Source of the DNA: Eupeodes corollae
Lineage: Eukaryota; Arthropoda; Insecta; Diptera; Syrphidae
Assembly: GCF_945859685.1 (NCBI RefSeq)
Contig: NC_079149.1
Location: forward strand, 4,375,118 to 4,439,117
Reading direction: 5' to 3'
DNA: 64,000 bases
Positions 24,290 through 35,400 of the stretch are shown here, in pieces (positions within the stretch are counted from its first letter, which is position 1; every line of letters begins with the position of its first letter). The notes beneath the pieces were generated by a model that was not told where the DNA came from, ran no database searches, and saw only the letters and a list, made by a program, of their open reading frames with translations. The position numbers and the translations under genes were made by a program.

Positions 24290-26060
24290 AAGGTGGCTCT
24301 ACAGTCCTTTGTGAACTAGGGCCTCGTCCAAGAAACTTCTCCATCTAGCTCGGTCCCTAGCTAGATGTCTTCAGTTTCGCGCTCCAAGTTGGGTGAGGTT
24401 ACCTTCCACTTGTGCGCGCCACCTGATTCGCGGTCTTCCTCTACTGCGCTGTCCTTTGGGTGCGGATTCGAAGACTTTCCGGGCCGGAGCATTGGTTTCC
24501 ATGCGCTCTACATAACCCAGCCATCTTAGTCGTTGGACTTTTACTCTTCTGGCTAAGTCTACGTCGCTATACAGCCCGTACAGCTCGTCGTTCCATCTTC
24601 TCCTCCACTCACCTTCGATGCATACGGGACCGTAGATCACACGAAGAACTTTTCTCTCGAAGCGACCCAAGGTGCTTTCATCCGCTTTTGTCATAGTCCA
24701 TGCTTCTGCAGCGTATAGCAGGACGGGGATGATAAGGGTCTTATATAGCGACACTTTGGTCCCTCGAGAGAGGACTTTACCACTCAATTGCTTTCTAAAC
24801 CCAAAGAAACGGCGGTTAGCAAGAGTTATTCTGTGTTTGTTATCAGCGCTGGTGTTGTTTTCTGCGTTTACAGCGGAGCCTAGGTAGACGAAGTCCTTGA
24901 CTACCTCAAAGTTACGTCTGTCGATGGTGACGTTTTAACCTAGACGTCGGTGTTGCATGTCCTTTCTAAACGACAGCATGTACTTTGTTTTGCTCTCATT
25001 AACCGTTAAACCAATTTTTTCCTCAATACTCACAAAAGCCCCATTAACATCACAATGAGTTCCTCCAAATATGTCAATATCATCAGCATATGCCAATAGT
25101 TGGACAGACTTTTGAAAGATTGTGCCTCTAGTGTTGACGTGTGAGCTCTGCACTATTCTTTCAAGCACGATGTTAAAAAAATCACATGACAGCCCATCAC
25201 CTTGTCTAAAACATTTTTTGACATCGAAAGGTTCTGTTAAGTTTTTTATGGAGCAGCGAAAATTCTCCATGGTCATCCTGCACAAACGGACAAGGTTGGC
25301 AGGGATGCCAAAACTAGACATGGCTCTATACAGCTCGTCCGATGAAAAGATGGTGGGTGTCGATTTGGTGTTCGTGTGTTTTTTCCAGGATCTACCGTAA
25401 TGTGAATATTTGATGAACTGTGGACTTTCCTAGTCTAAAACCACACAGATAAGGTCCTATCAGGTTGTTGACGATGGGCTTTAGACGTTCACATATTACG
25501 GCAGAGAAGATTTTATAGGCGATGTTAAGTAGACTGATTCCTCTATGGTTGGTGCAGTTTAGAGGGTCTGCTTTTTTCAGGATCGGGCAAACAATACTGA
25601 GGTTCCATTCATCGGCCATGCCTTCTTCCGACCATATCTTACAGATAAGTTGGTGCATGCTCCTAACCAACTTGTCTGTTGCTTTAAAGAGCTCGGCATT
25701 CAAGACATCCGCTCGAGCGGCTTTATTAGACTTCAGCTTACTTCTTCTAAGTCGGGAGGACGGGATTGTTGGCTTTCGTCGTCTATGTTAAATGAATCAT
25801 CCTGTCTAATAGCGGAATTCGGTTCGTCTTCGCCGTTATACAGTCTGCAGAAGTGGTCCTTCCATATCCTTAGCATTGACTGCGGTTCTACTATGATGTT
25901 TCCACTTTCGTCTTTGCAGCCTTCGGTTCTAGGTTTATGTACCTGTGAATTTCGTTTCACCTGTTCATAAAACTTTCGAACTTCATTCCTGCTTTTAAAC
26001 CTCTCAACTTCTTCGACCGCACGCGGCTTCTCTGATTGCATTTTGGCAATGTTGCCACTC
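24290..26060 (-). mobile_element. RTE-like non-LTR retrotransposon, 5'-truncated and inactive
   Basis: LINE copy, read on -, spanning the linker, reverse transcriptase and 3' end. In order: KSRNEVRKFYEQVKRN (about 25,990), KDESGNIIVEP and LRIWKDHFCRLYNG, then RT pieces IVCPILKKADPLNCTNHRGI, SLLNIAYKIFSAVI and LCGFRLGKSTVHQIFTL (25,440). After a break come MSSFGIPANLVRLCRMTMEN, CFRQGDGLSCDFFNIVLERI and LLAYADDIDIFG (about 25,075, motif C intact). The C-terminal part (24,787-24,371) includes KTLIIPVLLYAAEAWTMTK, RLRWLGYVERME and GRPRIRWRAQVE. AYADDIDI and this C-terminal block are typical of the RTE group. Frameshifts separate the segments, and about ten residues around motif A are missing near 25,345. 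The endonuclease domain is absent. Confidence 0.88.
24294..24324 (-). repeat. 3' tail of the RTE-like LINE, shared with the SINE at 62.8 kb
   Basis: On + it reads TGGCTCTACAGTCC then TTTGTGAACTAGGGCCT. The SINE has TGGCGCAACAGTCC then GTTGAGAACTAGGGCCT at 62,800-62,830. The two match at 27 of 31 positions with no gap, and both lie at the 3' end of an element transcribed from -. Confidence 0.85.
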
Positions 26061-27255
26061 ATTTTCGGTACATTGTGCACTGGTATTACGGGAGCAATGA
26101 GATCCACTCCAACTGCAGGACTGGAAGTTATACTCAATTTAATTCCCCTAGACCTCATCTTGTTCATGAATCTGCGGCCAAAATAGCCCTGAGGCTTAGT
26201 CAAACTAAAGTCTGGATAAACAGTTCCATAGGACATGCCCAGACGCTTCATAAAGTTATGGGTCATGGTACTACAACGGACTATAAAATACCCGAACTTG
26301 ATTTTCATAAATCATTCTAGGCTGCCATCCCAAGCAGAGAGGAATGTATAGATAATATACCATACTCCAGTGAGTCTTCAATAGCTATCTATACTGATGG
26401 CTCCAAAATTGACACTGGTGTAGGTGCAGTACATTACAGTAGCATCTTCCAAGGGGAGGTCCTGGCAGTGACAACAGCTGCTAAAAAGGTATCAATGATG
26501 GCGATACCACGAGCTGATATCACCTTTTTCATTGATAGCCAAGCGACAATAAAATCGATTACTGCAACTGAGGTAACATCAAAGCTTGTTTCATGCCGCC
26601 GCGAAGAGCTTAAGGGTCCCAGGCCACAGCGATATACTAGGCAACGAGAAAGCCGATGATTTAGCAAGATTAGGGTCAATGCTTGAGGTAAACCAAGCTC
26701 AGCTTGTTAGCACCACTACCTGTTATTTAAAACAGGAAATCTCAAAAAAAATAACTATCAAGGCCGATGAAAGGTGGAACCTTCTTGACACCTGCGGTAC
26801 TACAAAAAAGATCTGGCTCTGTTTTAACAAACAAAGAACGGAAAGGATTATGTAGCTACACAAGGGATCACTTCGATCACTTGTAAGCATAATCACCCGA
26901 CATAATCTGTTAGGTTATCATATGATAAAGATCAAAATCAGTTCAGAAGATCTATGCAGAATTGCAGAGGATGCGGTGACGAGGAGGTGATTTAAGGCAC
27001 TCCGCACTTTCTGTGTCACTGTCCCGCACTCTCCCATCAAAGGAAGAAACTGCTTGGCAACTTTTTCTAGTAGTAGTATGCCAGGTACTAACATTCTGAA
27101 CTTCGTCAAAGCCTCTAAATGGCTTGACTAACTGAACACATAGGTTTTTCTTATTAGCTTGAGTAGCAATACTGAAGGGTATCACAATGGATCTGTATTG
27201 ATCTAAGTGTGACGGTAAAGACATCAACTGCCAGCCCCTCAACCTAACCTAACCT
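26061..27255 (+). mobile_element. RNase H-bearing non-LTR retrotransposon fragment (LOA/I-like)
   Basis: The 3' part of a LINE ORF2. It starts with GITGAMRSTPTAGLEVILNL (about 26,082), then AAKIALRLSQTKVWI (26,175). Next is an RNase H domain: IAIYTDGSKIDTGVGAVHY (26,378), QGEVLAVTTAA, ITFFIDSQATIKSI, and after a frameshift VPGHSDILGNEKADDLARLG (26,620). All four acidic catalytic positions (Asp of TDGS, Glu of GEV, Asp of IDSQ, Asp of KAD) can still be read. Downstream, CRGCGDEEV...HFLCHCP (about 26,965-27,030) is the C-terminal zinc finger found in such ORF2 proteins, broken by a stop. The copy ends near CTCAACCTAACCTAACC at 27,238-27,254. It lacks endonuclease and RT and is dead. RNase H plus this zinc finger suggests the LOA or I clade. 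Confidence 0.82.
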
Positions 27256-28135
27256 TTTTACCTATCAACGTTCAGACTAATACATTTGTGATTCTTTTAT
27301 CGTTCTAAACGTGTTCTGAACTTTTTCAGAGCTCGATCTATAATTTCAGAATGAAATAACTAAACAGACCGAGTTGAATGCTGAACATTTCCATTTTAAA
27401 TCAAACTTTTAATAATAGTTTTTGAATGGTGATGATTGTCATCGCTTTATAGATACGCCAACGGACGAAGTGGTCAATGAACTTAAATGTCCTCAATTTG
27501 GAAGCGTTGTCCTTGAGGTTAACGACTCACGATGAATTCCAATATTTTTCTTTTTTAATTCAGAGCAGAACCCGAACTGTCAAACTAAAAATAGTGTTTC
27601 TTTTTTTAACTCTCAACGTTCACAGCATCACTTTTTTTTTTTTTTTGTTCTGAACGTGTTCAGAGCTTGACTTATAATTTCAGAATAAAATAACTGAGCA
27701 GACCGAGTCGAATGCTGAACACAAGCATATGATTGGTGAGCGTTAAATTATAATTAGTTTTTTTTCCATTTAAATTCAGGTTCTTAATCTTAGTTTTTGT
27801 TTCTGTAGAATAATACGACAAATAAATTGAAAAATGTCAAAAAGTGACAGCTTAGTGTTCATTTGTATTTCAAAAATATTTCTGTCGCTTAAAACAGGCT
27901 TTGTGCAAAGGATGTTCAGAGCACAGAAAATCCATCAACATGACACGATAGCCTTCGCTATTCACCGTAAACGCCGTTTCTTTCTCAAGCGTCGTCAATT
28001 TCGTATAAAATATTGAATGGTGACGGTTGTCTTCGCTTTATATACACCAATGGACGAAGTGGTTCATGAACTTTAATTTCCACAATTCGTAAGCTTTGTT
28101 CTATGGTTTAATGATTTACTATGATTCCAAACCCT
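27256..28135. repeat. Degenerate duplicated block
   Basis: The order CAACGTTCA, GTTCT(A/G)AACGTGTTC, CAGAGCT, TATAATTTCAGAAT.AAATAA, CAGACCGAGT.GAATGCTGAA occurs at about 27,266-27,390 and again at about 27,605-27,722. A second block, TTGAATGGTGA(T/C)G.TTGTC, then CGCTTTATA.A.(G/A)CCAA and GGACGAAGTGGT, occurs at 27,421 and 28,013. The copies differ by a roughly 250-bp insertion. A related inverted fragment with GAACAGGACCAGAACG lies near 32,535. No coding content was recognised. Confidence 0.7.
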
Positions 28136-31100
28136 ACTGAAGAAAAATGTAAACAGTATTTAACATTACATTCTCAACTGTCAAATACACCAACCATCGA
28201 ATCTCCTTATGTCAAAGCTAGAAACACAATTCTTCCTGCAAAGTACTCTATTAAAATCTGGAACGGATTTGTTTTGTTCAAAATAATTGCCTTGTTCTTT
28301 CGTTCAACGAATCAAAATAAATTGTCAAATCCTACTAAACAGAAATATCAACACACTTTGACATTCTTAACTGTCAAATCCTCGACAACCACCATAAAAA
28401 TATCCTATGCAATAACATTTGTTTTTAAAACGATTTAATCTGAACACGCCCTTAAAATGACAGTTGGTGACAAAAAAAGCAAACAAACTTAAATTTGGTG
28501 AACAGACATATTTTTGTATAAATGTCAGAAAATCAGAAGACATATTATTAAAGCTTAAGTAGGGTGCTACATTCAGTTTGTTTGACGTTTGATGGATTGG
28601 ATTGTGTCCCCTAAAGAATATGAAAATGTTACAACTTCTGTCTTTGAAGACACAGAAAACTAAAGTCTTAGGTAACGAAGAGTGAGAACTGAGAATGCTA
28701 CTTTTTATTCCATCGGGAGAATTTTTCCGCTGTCAATTGATGGATGGGAAAAAAGCTGTTAAATGAAACCTGGAGACATGGAATTCCTTTCAATTTTGCT
28801 CTGTTCCATTTAATTAAATGTTTTATTAATACATCTTCAACCTTTGGTGAGACATAAACAAAAATAAAACAAACCGATACTTTCTTCAAAGTAAAGTTAT
28901 TCTCAAAATATGAAAAATCTTTTTTCAAGCATTTCCCTAAACCTCAACCTTATCCTGAATGTTATGAAAATTAAACTCGAGGCCGCGTTCGTCGGCGCCA
29001 TTGTGCTGCGTTGCCTGCAAAATTATCCCTAATCTTTTTATCTTTCTCAGAACAGTTTATTGCTTCTAAAATATGTATGAAAAACACAAACTTCTCGCTT
29101 TCTTAGCTTTGCTTATTTCATTTTTCTCCAAAATGAAAACCTATTAATTTTCCGGAAAACCTTTTCTCAATTTCTTCCACACCTATAACTAAATATTACA
29201 GAGAGTTACGTAGGTAGACATTACACACGTAAGTAGCTATTTCCACTTTACCTTAACCTCTGGCTGGCTGGTTAGATGGCTGGAGAGCTGAATTTATTTG
29301 CCATAAAAAGCATTTGGTTATTTCATTATTAAATCGTAAAGTATACAAGCTCTTTATTAGATTGTTATTTAAGTCGACATTAATTTCGTGGAAAAGCTAA
29401 AACAAAAAAAGAAACAATATTCAGCTTACAAGTTAAGGACAACAATGCCATGCGAATAACAATTTTCTCCATTTTCTTCACAATAATAATTTTCTGGTCT
29501 TATACCTTCCTACAGTAGATATTTTCTTTTTTTGTCGGAAATTCAATTTATATTGTTTTAGTCTGTCTAAGCCAATTTAGCACGACAACATCCTCATACA
29601 GTCATCGCCGCCGCCGCCAATTCACCAGGTAATTCACCCCCAATCCCAATTCCAATTCAAATCCCATAGAATCAAGACTCACCGCCCGGCCCGTTCGTCA
29701 GAGCCTCCGCCTAGGCTAGACATGGAGGCAAGGTGGTGCCAGCAAAATCTCGCCATCCCATCGACTTATGCACAGCAACTAGACCCGGTTAATTGATTTT
29801 TCCTCTCCTTATTCAGTCAATAAAATATAGAAAAGTTTGTTGCGAACACGCAATTCCATGTTGAAAGATAAATAGCAAATATTCTGACAGAAGAGTCTCG
29901 AAATATAGACCTTCCTTTTTCACTGTTGCTCAGTTGCTCTTCAGTTAATGTTGCTGTGTTTCTTTATCTTGGCTTGGACTCACAAATTAATTCCTTTGGG
30001 AAATACCCCGTCCCGTCATATGTATCTACAAAATTTGTAGAGGAGAAGAAATAATTGATTGAACTTTCGACCAGCAATTTTAATTGCATTGTTTTTTTTC
30101 TTGCTTTCTGTCAAACTAAATGGGTTTCCAATAAAGTTATTGCCAATACGAGCGACGAGGGTTGGATATTGAAAGTTGCATCAACGTTGCAGCAAACCTT
30201 GAAGTATCTTCATTATAAGAAGTTTGCTATAATGAAACACAGAGCGCCGTTGCGTCACTGTGCTAAAGAATTAAAATATTAGTTCAGGTTGTGTAAAATG
30301 GATTTGTCGGGGTTGTCCCATTTCTGTTTTGCACCCCTAAAAATATAACCCAAATTATGTATATTGTTTTATTTTGAGGGTATATAGCACTTTTTGTTTC
30401 CCTTGTATAAGTTCTGCAGTCTCACCCTCATCATCTATACAAACAACAGGCAAATGGCCTATCAACCCAGAATAAAAGACATAAAATAACAAACACAATG
30501 CCTACATAAAATCTACCCTTAAAATAGGGTGTTCGGATTACGTTACTTCTATATTATTGTCTGTATAGAGATATTGTGCGGCCATTGTGGCGATGATGGT
30601 GCCTGCTGCTGATGCGCCTTGTCCCCTTGTCCGCTTGTCGTCCCCGCTCTGTTGGTATTGTTTTTTAGCAGCCGATCAATACTGCTGGTCAATGCTCTAG
30701 TTTCGGGCATTAGAAATGGAATTTTAATTTAAATTTTATAAAACTCAATACTAGGACCAGACGAAACACCAACAGCAGTCGCGTCAACCACCTACAACAA
30801 CTACCAAGGGAACAGTGCTGTCTCTTTGTTAGTTAAGTACTGAGCAGTTCATTTCAATATAAAAGTACCTTTTTTTGATGGGATAAAGGGGACACTTTTT
30901 TTTTTAAAGAATATCGTATGTATGAGAGTTAGTTTTTATCGCATATCAAACAAGCTCCGAACACCTTCTAAAAAAAAGTTAGTTATGAGCGCTCAGAATT
31001 ACATTTAAACACTTACCTGTCACTATTTGACATATGTGAATTTTTTTGTCATTTTCTTCTACAGTAAACAAAAAATATGACTCAAAACGTAAATAAAAGA

Positions 31101-31190
31101 GGCTGGTAACTGATAACTTCCCATCACGTCTGTAGATATTTCTTGCTTAAAAGTGTGTAGGGTTGGGTTAAAAAAGTTGGAAGTTGAATT
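28136..31190. other. Non-coding stretch with scattered GC-richer islands
   Basis: AT-rich background. Islands with CG-rich trinucleotides lie at about 28,975-29,015, at 29,575-29,800 (CATCGCCGCCGCCGCC; CCGCCCGGCCCG), and at 30,575-30,700. They carry no convincing open frame, splice pattern or repeat relation. They could be cis-regulatory or conserved non-coding elements, which cannot be judged from one genome. Confidence 0.4.
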
Positions 31191-32095
31191 ATTCTTAAAA
31201 GAATTTAAATTAACAACATTTTTTATCTCAATAAATAGTTTAGTTTGAAAATCTCATTTTGTTAAATAGATTTTTAGTCGAAAACAAATTTTTACCAATT
31301 TTAGTAGCATTTCTTAAATTTTTACAAATTGGATAAATAAAATTAATTTGAGAGATATCAAGAACCGAACATCAATTTTTACCAAAAATTTCCGAACTAT
31401 TTCTTGTAGATTTTATTTTTTATGAAAAAACGGACAGTTGGATTTTAATAAAAAAAACCTACTCAATATCGAAAACAACATTTTCTGTAAAATAAAAAAA
31501 GTTTAAAGACAATATTTTTAATTTTTGAAAAGCTATTTGAATCGAAAGTAAATTTTTACCACGTTTTAGTATTGTTTTTTGTTAGGTTTTTATTTTTTGT
31601 AAAAAATCAGTAAATTAAATTGAACAATATTTTTTAAAAGATAAAAGTAGTTTAAAGTTAATATCTTAAAGTTTTGAAAAGTTATTTGAGTCGAAAATCA
31701 ATTTTTACCAACGTTTATTGATTTTTTTGTTTAGGTTTTTATTTTTTGTAAAAAAGCTGTCAATTCGATTTTTCCCAAATTTTTTCAAAATGTTGAAAAC
31801 AATATTTCTTATATGGTAAAATTAGTTTAATCTCAAATTTTTGAAAAGATATTTGAGTCGAAATTCAATTTTAACCAACTTTTAGTAGGTAATGTTTTTT
31901 AGGTTTTTATTTTTTATAAAAAAAAACTGTCAATTCGGTTTTTCTCAAAATTGTATGCGTTATTTTTCGTTGCACAAAATTGTTTTGGTGACACATTTGT
32001 TTTTCTTTTTTTTTATTTATAAAAAAACCGTTAATTGGATTTATTTTCAAAAAATATGCCTGGTTGGTATCACTTTACAATATATTATATACAAT
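31191..32095. repeat. AT-rich degenerate tandem repeat
   Basis: A block of the form GTCGAAA.TCAATTTTTACCAA followed by TTTTAGTA, TTAGGTTTTTATTTTTT, TAAAAAA and CTGTCAATTCGATTTT recurs at about 31,275, 31,548, 31,688 and 31,857, with the later part again near 32,000. Spacing varies from about 140 to 270 bp and copies are strongly diverged. Confidence 0.65.
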
Positions 32096-32099
32096 TTAT

Positions 32100-32443
32100 T
32101 TCAAGTCTCTAGCGTTTTTGACTCATGAGATATTCAGGGTTAACCAAAATTTTCACCTTTTTTCTAAACTGCTGTGGTAAAAAAACAGCCCACGCAATTT
32201 TCTTGAGAGCCCTTTCTGCATCTTTCTGCCTTATTATCTGTATAACAAAATTTATTTGAAGTCGATATCTTTTCTGGTTCTTGGGCTTTGAACTACGATA
32301 AAAAAGTCGCGACGTACGCACAGACATCTTTCTAAAAATCTTTTATTTTGACTCTAGGGACCTTGAAACGTCGGGAAATGTCACAATTTTCAATTTGACA
32401 AACCGGACAGATTACAATAACTTCCTATGGGAAGTTAAAAATT
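32100..32443. repeat. Dispersed repeat ending in a hairpin, best copy
   Basis: The right end, at about 32,420-32,440, reads AACTTCCTATGGGAAGTT, in which eight bases pair around a 2-bp core. The preceding part, GGGAAATGTCACAATTTTCA then ATTTGACAAACCGGACAG, is the reverse complement of the fragments at 14,832 and 15,957. The left part holds GACTCATGAGATATTC and GTCGCGACGTACGCACAGAC. It looks like one end of a mobile or formerly mobile family. A 72-codon frame on - is not convincing as a gene. Confidence 0.65.
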
Positions 32444-35400
32444 CAGAAACTAATTATAATCAAACAAGCATTTAATTTCAATTTTGTTTCAATGTTACCT
32501 GTCAAATGATTGAGTTCAGTTATAGAGCGCTTTCTGAACAGGACCAGAACGCATTCAGAACGAAAAGAAAACACAAATTTGAAGCTCTGAACGATCAGGG
32601 CTAAAAAACAAACATATGTTTTGTTTGACAGTTCTGGCTCTGCTCTGAAAAGAAGAAGGCCTAACCTCGAAAAACATTAATAGTTAAGAAAATGTTATAT
32701 TAAAAGTATGGATGTTTACTTTGACCTTAAAAGGAAGACAACACTGCAACTTGCACCAGGAGAAATATCAAATTCAAATTCAAACAAAACCAAACCACCA
32801 CCTTACACCAACAACATCAAATAACACCCCCATATAACAAAACTACCGCACCAGTTTTCAGGGTGCGCAACCCCAAACCATAACACAGTTGAGTTTCTAA
32901 TTGCCAGTGGATAGGATATAATGCTCGACAAAAAATTGTGTTGTGCGGGTTTTTCGTTTTTGATGCCAAAAAATTAAAAATAATTTTATTTTTGTATATA
33001 TCTGAGCTTTAGCTGGTGTAATCGTTATTCCGCTGTCAAAAGTTGTTAGCACAATTTTTGAATGTAATTGAATTTTAATAAGAATTTAATGGATTTTGTA
33101 TGTGAAAAATAATTTTATTTTAAAACTCAGCTAGCTCAGAGAGATTTTAAATATTAAAACTTGAAAAATTACTTTTAATTCAATTGAATTCAATACAATT
33201 TTGTTTATAATCCAAATTAATAAAAAATAAAACGATGAAGTTTTTGAAGGATTAAGCTGAACGGAGGTGAGTTTTAAGATTGTTTATTTTTGGAATTAAC
33301 TTTCTTCGTTGGAAATGGAAAGTGTTTTGTAGAAATCGTTTGAACAAATGTCAAATATTACATCAAACTCCATTAAAAGTCAGTGTGACTGGAACCTTAA
33401 TTAGTTATTGTTTTATTTATAGACAAAAATAATATAAGTTTAACATGAGCCTTTAAATCACCCTGTAAACGAACGTACATACAATTATTGTTTCACCTGA
33501 AATGTATCGAATTACCTCTTGCATTTTAACAAGGCTAATTATTGCTTTGATATATTAAGGTTATCTTCTATGAAATATGGTAAGCTGGATTATTATCGAA
33601 CACTGACTGGTGACAAGGCAACGAGAGTTATTAATAGGTTTATCCTTAATCATTAATCAAACAAAATAATTTCGTTCATATAGTCAAATAGAAAACAATC
33701 TATATTTTCCCAAATTGAGCCAAATGATTTACAAATCAAACTTACCTTTTCACAAGTCGCCCTGGATGCATTCATTGCAATATAAATTGTTTCTTTGTTT
33801 GCTTTCTCTTTTTAACAAAATATAAAGCATAGTTTAGACTACTTCTAAGAAAGTGTCAAAGTTCTACATTTCTTCTACATTTTAATTACTCTTAAACATT
33901 ATTTATTCTTTTGTATTTTTAAAGAAATTGTTAAATATATAAACCTTTCATTATACTGAAGCAAAGATCGAATATTTTAAAATTGAATGCCAATATTTAA
34001 TGAAATAGAACTGTAAATGAAAAAACGGAAGTTTAAGAAAAGAAAAAAACAGAAAGGAAATTAAATTAAGTAGCACAAAAGAATGTTGCCAATACACAAT
34101 ACAACAGCGAAAAAAAAATGGAAAGAGTTACAATCAAAATAACAAAAAAGAAACTGACAAAAGAAAATTTGTAGGAAAAAAAGAAACAGCAAAATACTAA
34201 TGTTTGACGAAGAAAAATCTCTTTCGCGCTCTCATTGCGAAAGAAAGAAGATCTGCGTGCACTACATTGTTGTTCCTGTTCATCCATGATGGCGAATGTA
34301 TTATATCCGGTGATTCCACTGTATACAACAACTGTATATACAATCTTCTGTTTTTTTTTTAGTGTTTTTGTTAAACTATTATGTTGCCAAGAAAAGGTGA
34401 ATGAACGAACATAATGTTGTGTGCTTGAAGATTTTCTTTTTTTTTACTATCGCAAATTAAAAAATTTATTAGATTGTTTCGTCTTTTATATGATCTGACA
34501 TTGGAATTTTAATGAATGGATTCGGAAGCATTGCGTGTGAAACTTTCTTCAATTTTTTTGCTAGACAGAAAATGTAGAGCGGTTTATTTTATTAATTTGT
34601 TGAATTTTGATGTAATTATGCATGTATTTTGATGTGACAATGACATATTCAAAGGGGAAAGTAACAATGTACTGTTCAGCGAACAAAGTTAACATTATTG
34701 GCGTTTTCATTTTCTTCGTGTCGGTACATCTGTCAAAATTTAAGGATAAATGCTTTTTTATATGTTATATTTAACTATTTGTTATGTGGTTGTATCAAAC
34801 GAAAGTGTGACCAACGGTTAATGTCATTTACACCTGTCAGCTGGTATTGTTTGTGATTAAGCTCAAATCTGTGAGAAGATATTCTGACACCTGTCAGCTG
34901 ATAATGGTTGTGATTGAACTTAGATCTCTAGCGAGATATTTTTAAACAGTTGAATTTTAATTTAATTCTTATAAATTCATCAAACAGCTGATAAGTTCAT
35001 CATAGGCAAGTTATTTTGATTCATATATCATGAAAATAAACAGTCCGTTATGTTTTGTACGTCAAATCCACTGTCACAAATTTCAATTCAACTGCGAGTT
35101 TAGTGCGGTTGAATTGAATCAAACTCATTTCCACTTAAAGCAAGCTTACAAAGCGTTGAACGTAGTTTGAAGTTAGGTTAAGTGTTTTTAAGCATAAAGT
35201 GTACACGAAATTACAATGAAACTTGTGGACATTTTTGCTATCATTATTTTTCTTTTTATATTTTTGGACTTTTATTAGCAAAGAGCGATGAAGTGGTTCA
35301 ATATAAATAAAATTTATTATTATTCAGTATCTATTCGCAGAAACAACATTTTGTCGCTAATGCCAAAATATTATTTATTACTTTTGCTCATCCTTCATAT

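Noticed and set aside
26036..26308. A continuous 191-codon - strand frame (25,733-26,308) as one protein
   Set aside because: Only its C-terminal part (up to about 26,000) is RTE-like. The N-terminal part is antisense to the RNase H-bearing LINE on + and is a chance extension.
32109..32327. A 72-codon Lys/Arg-rich frame on - within the hairpin repeat
   Set aside because: It lies in repetitive DNA and has no recognised domain. Copies at 14.8 and 16.0 kb do not include it, so there is no sign of selection on it.
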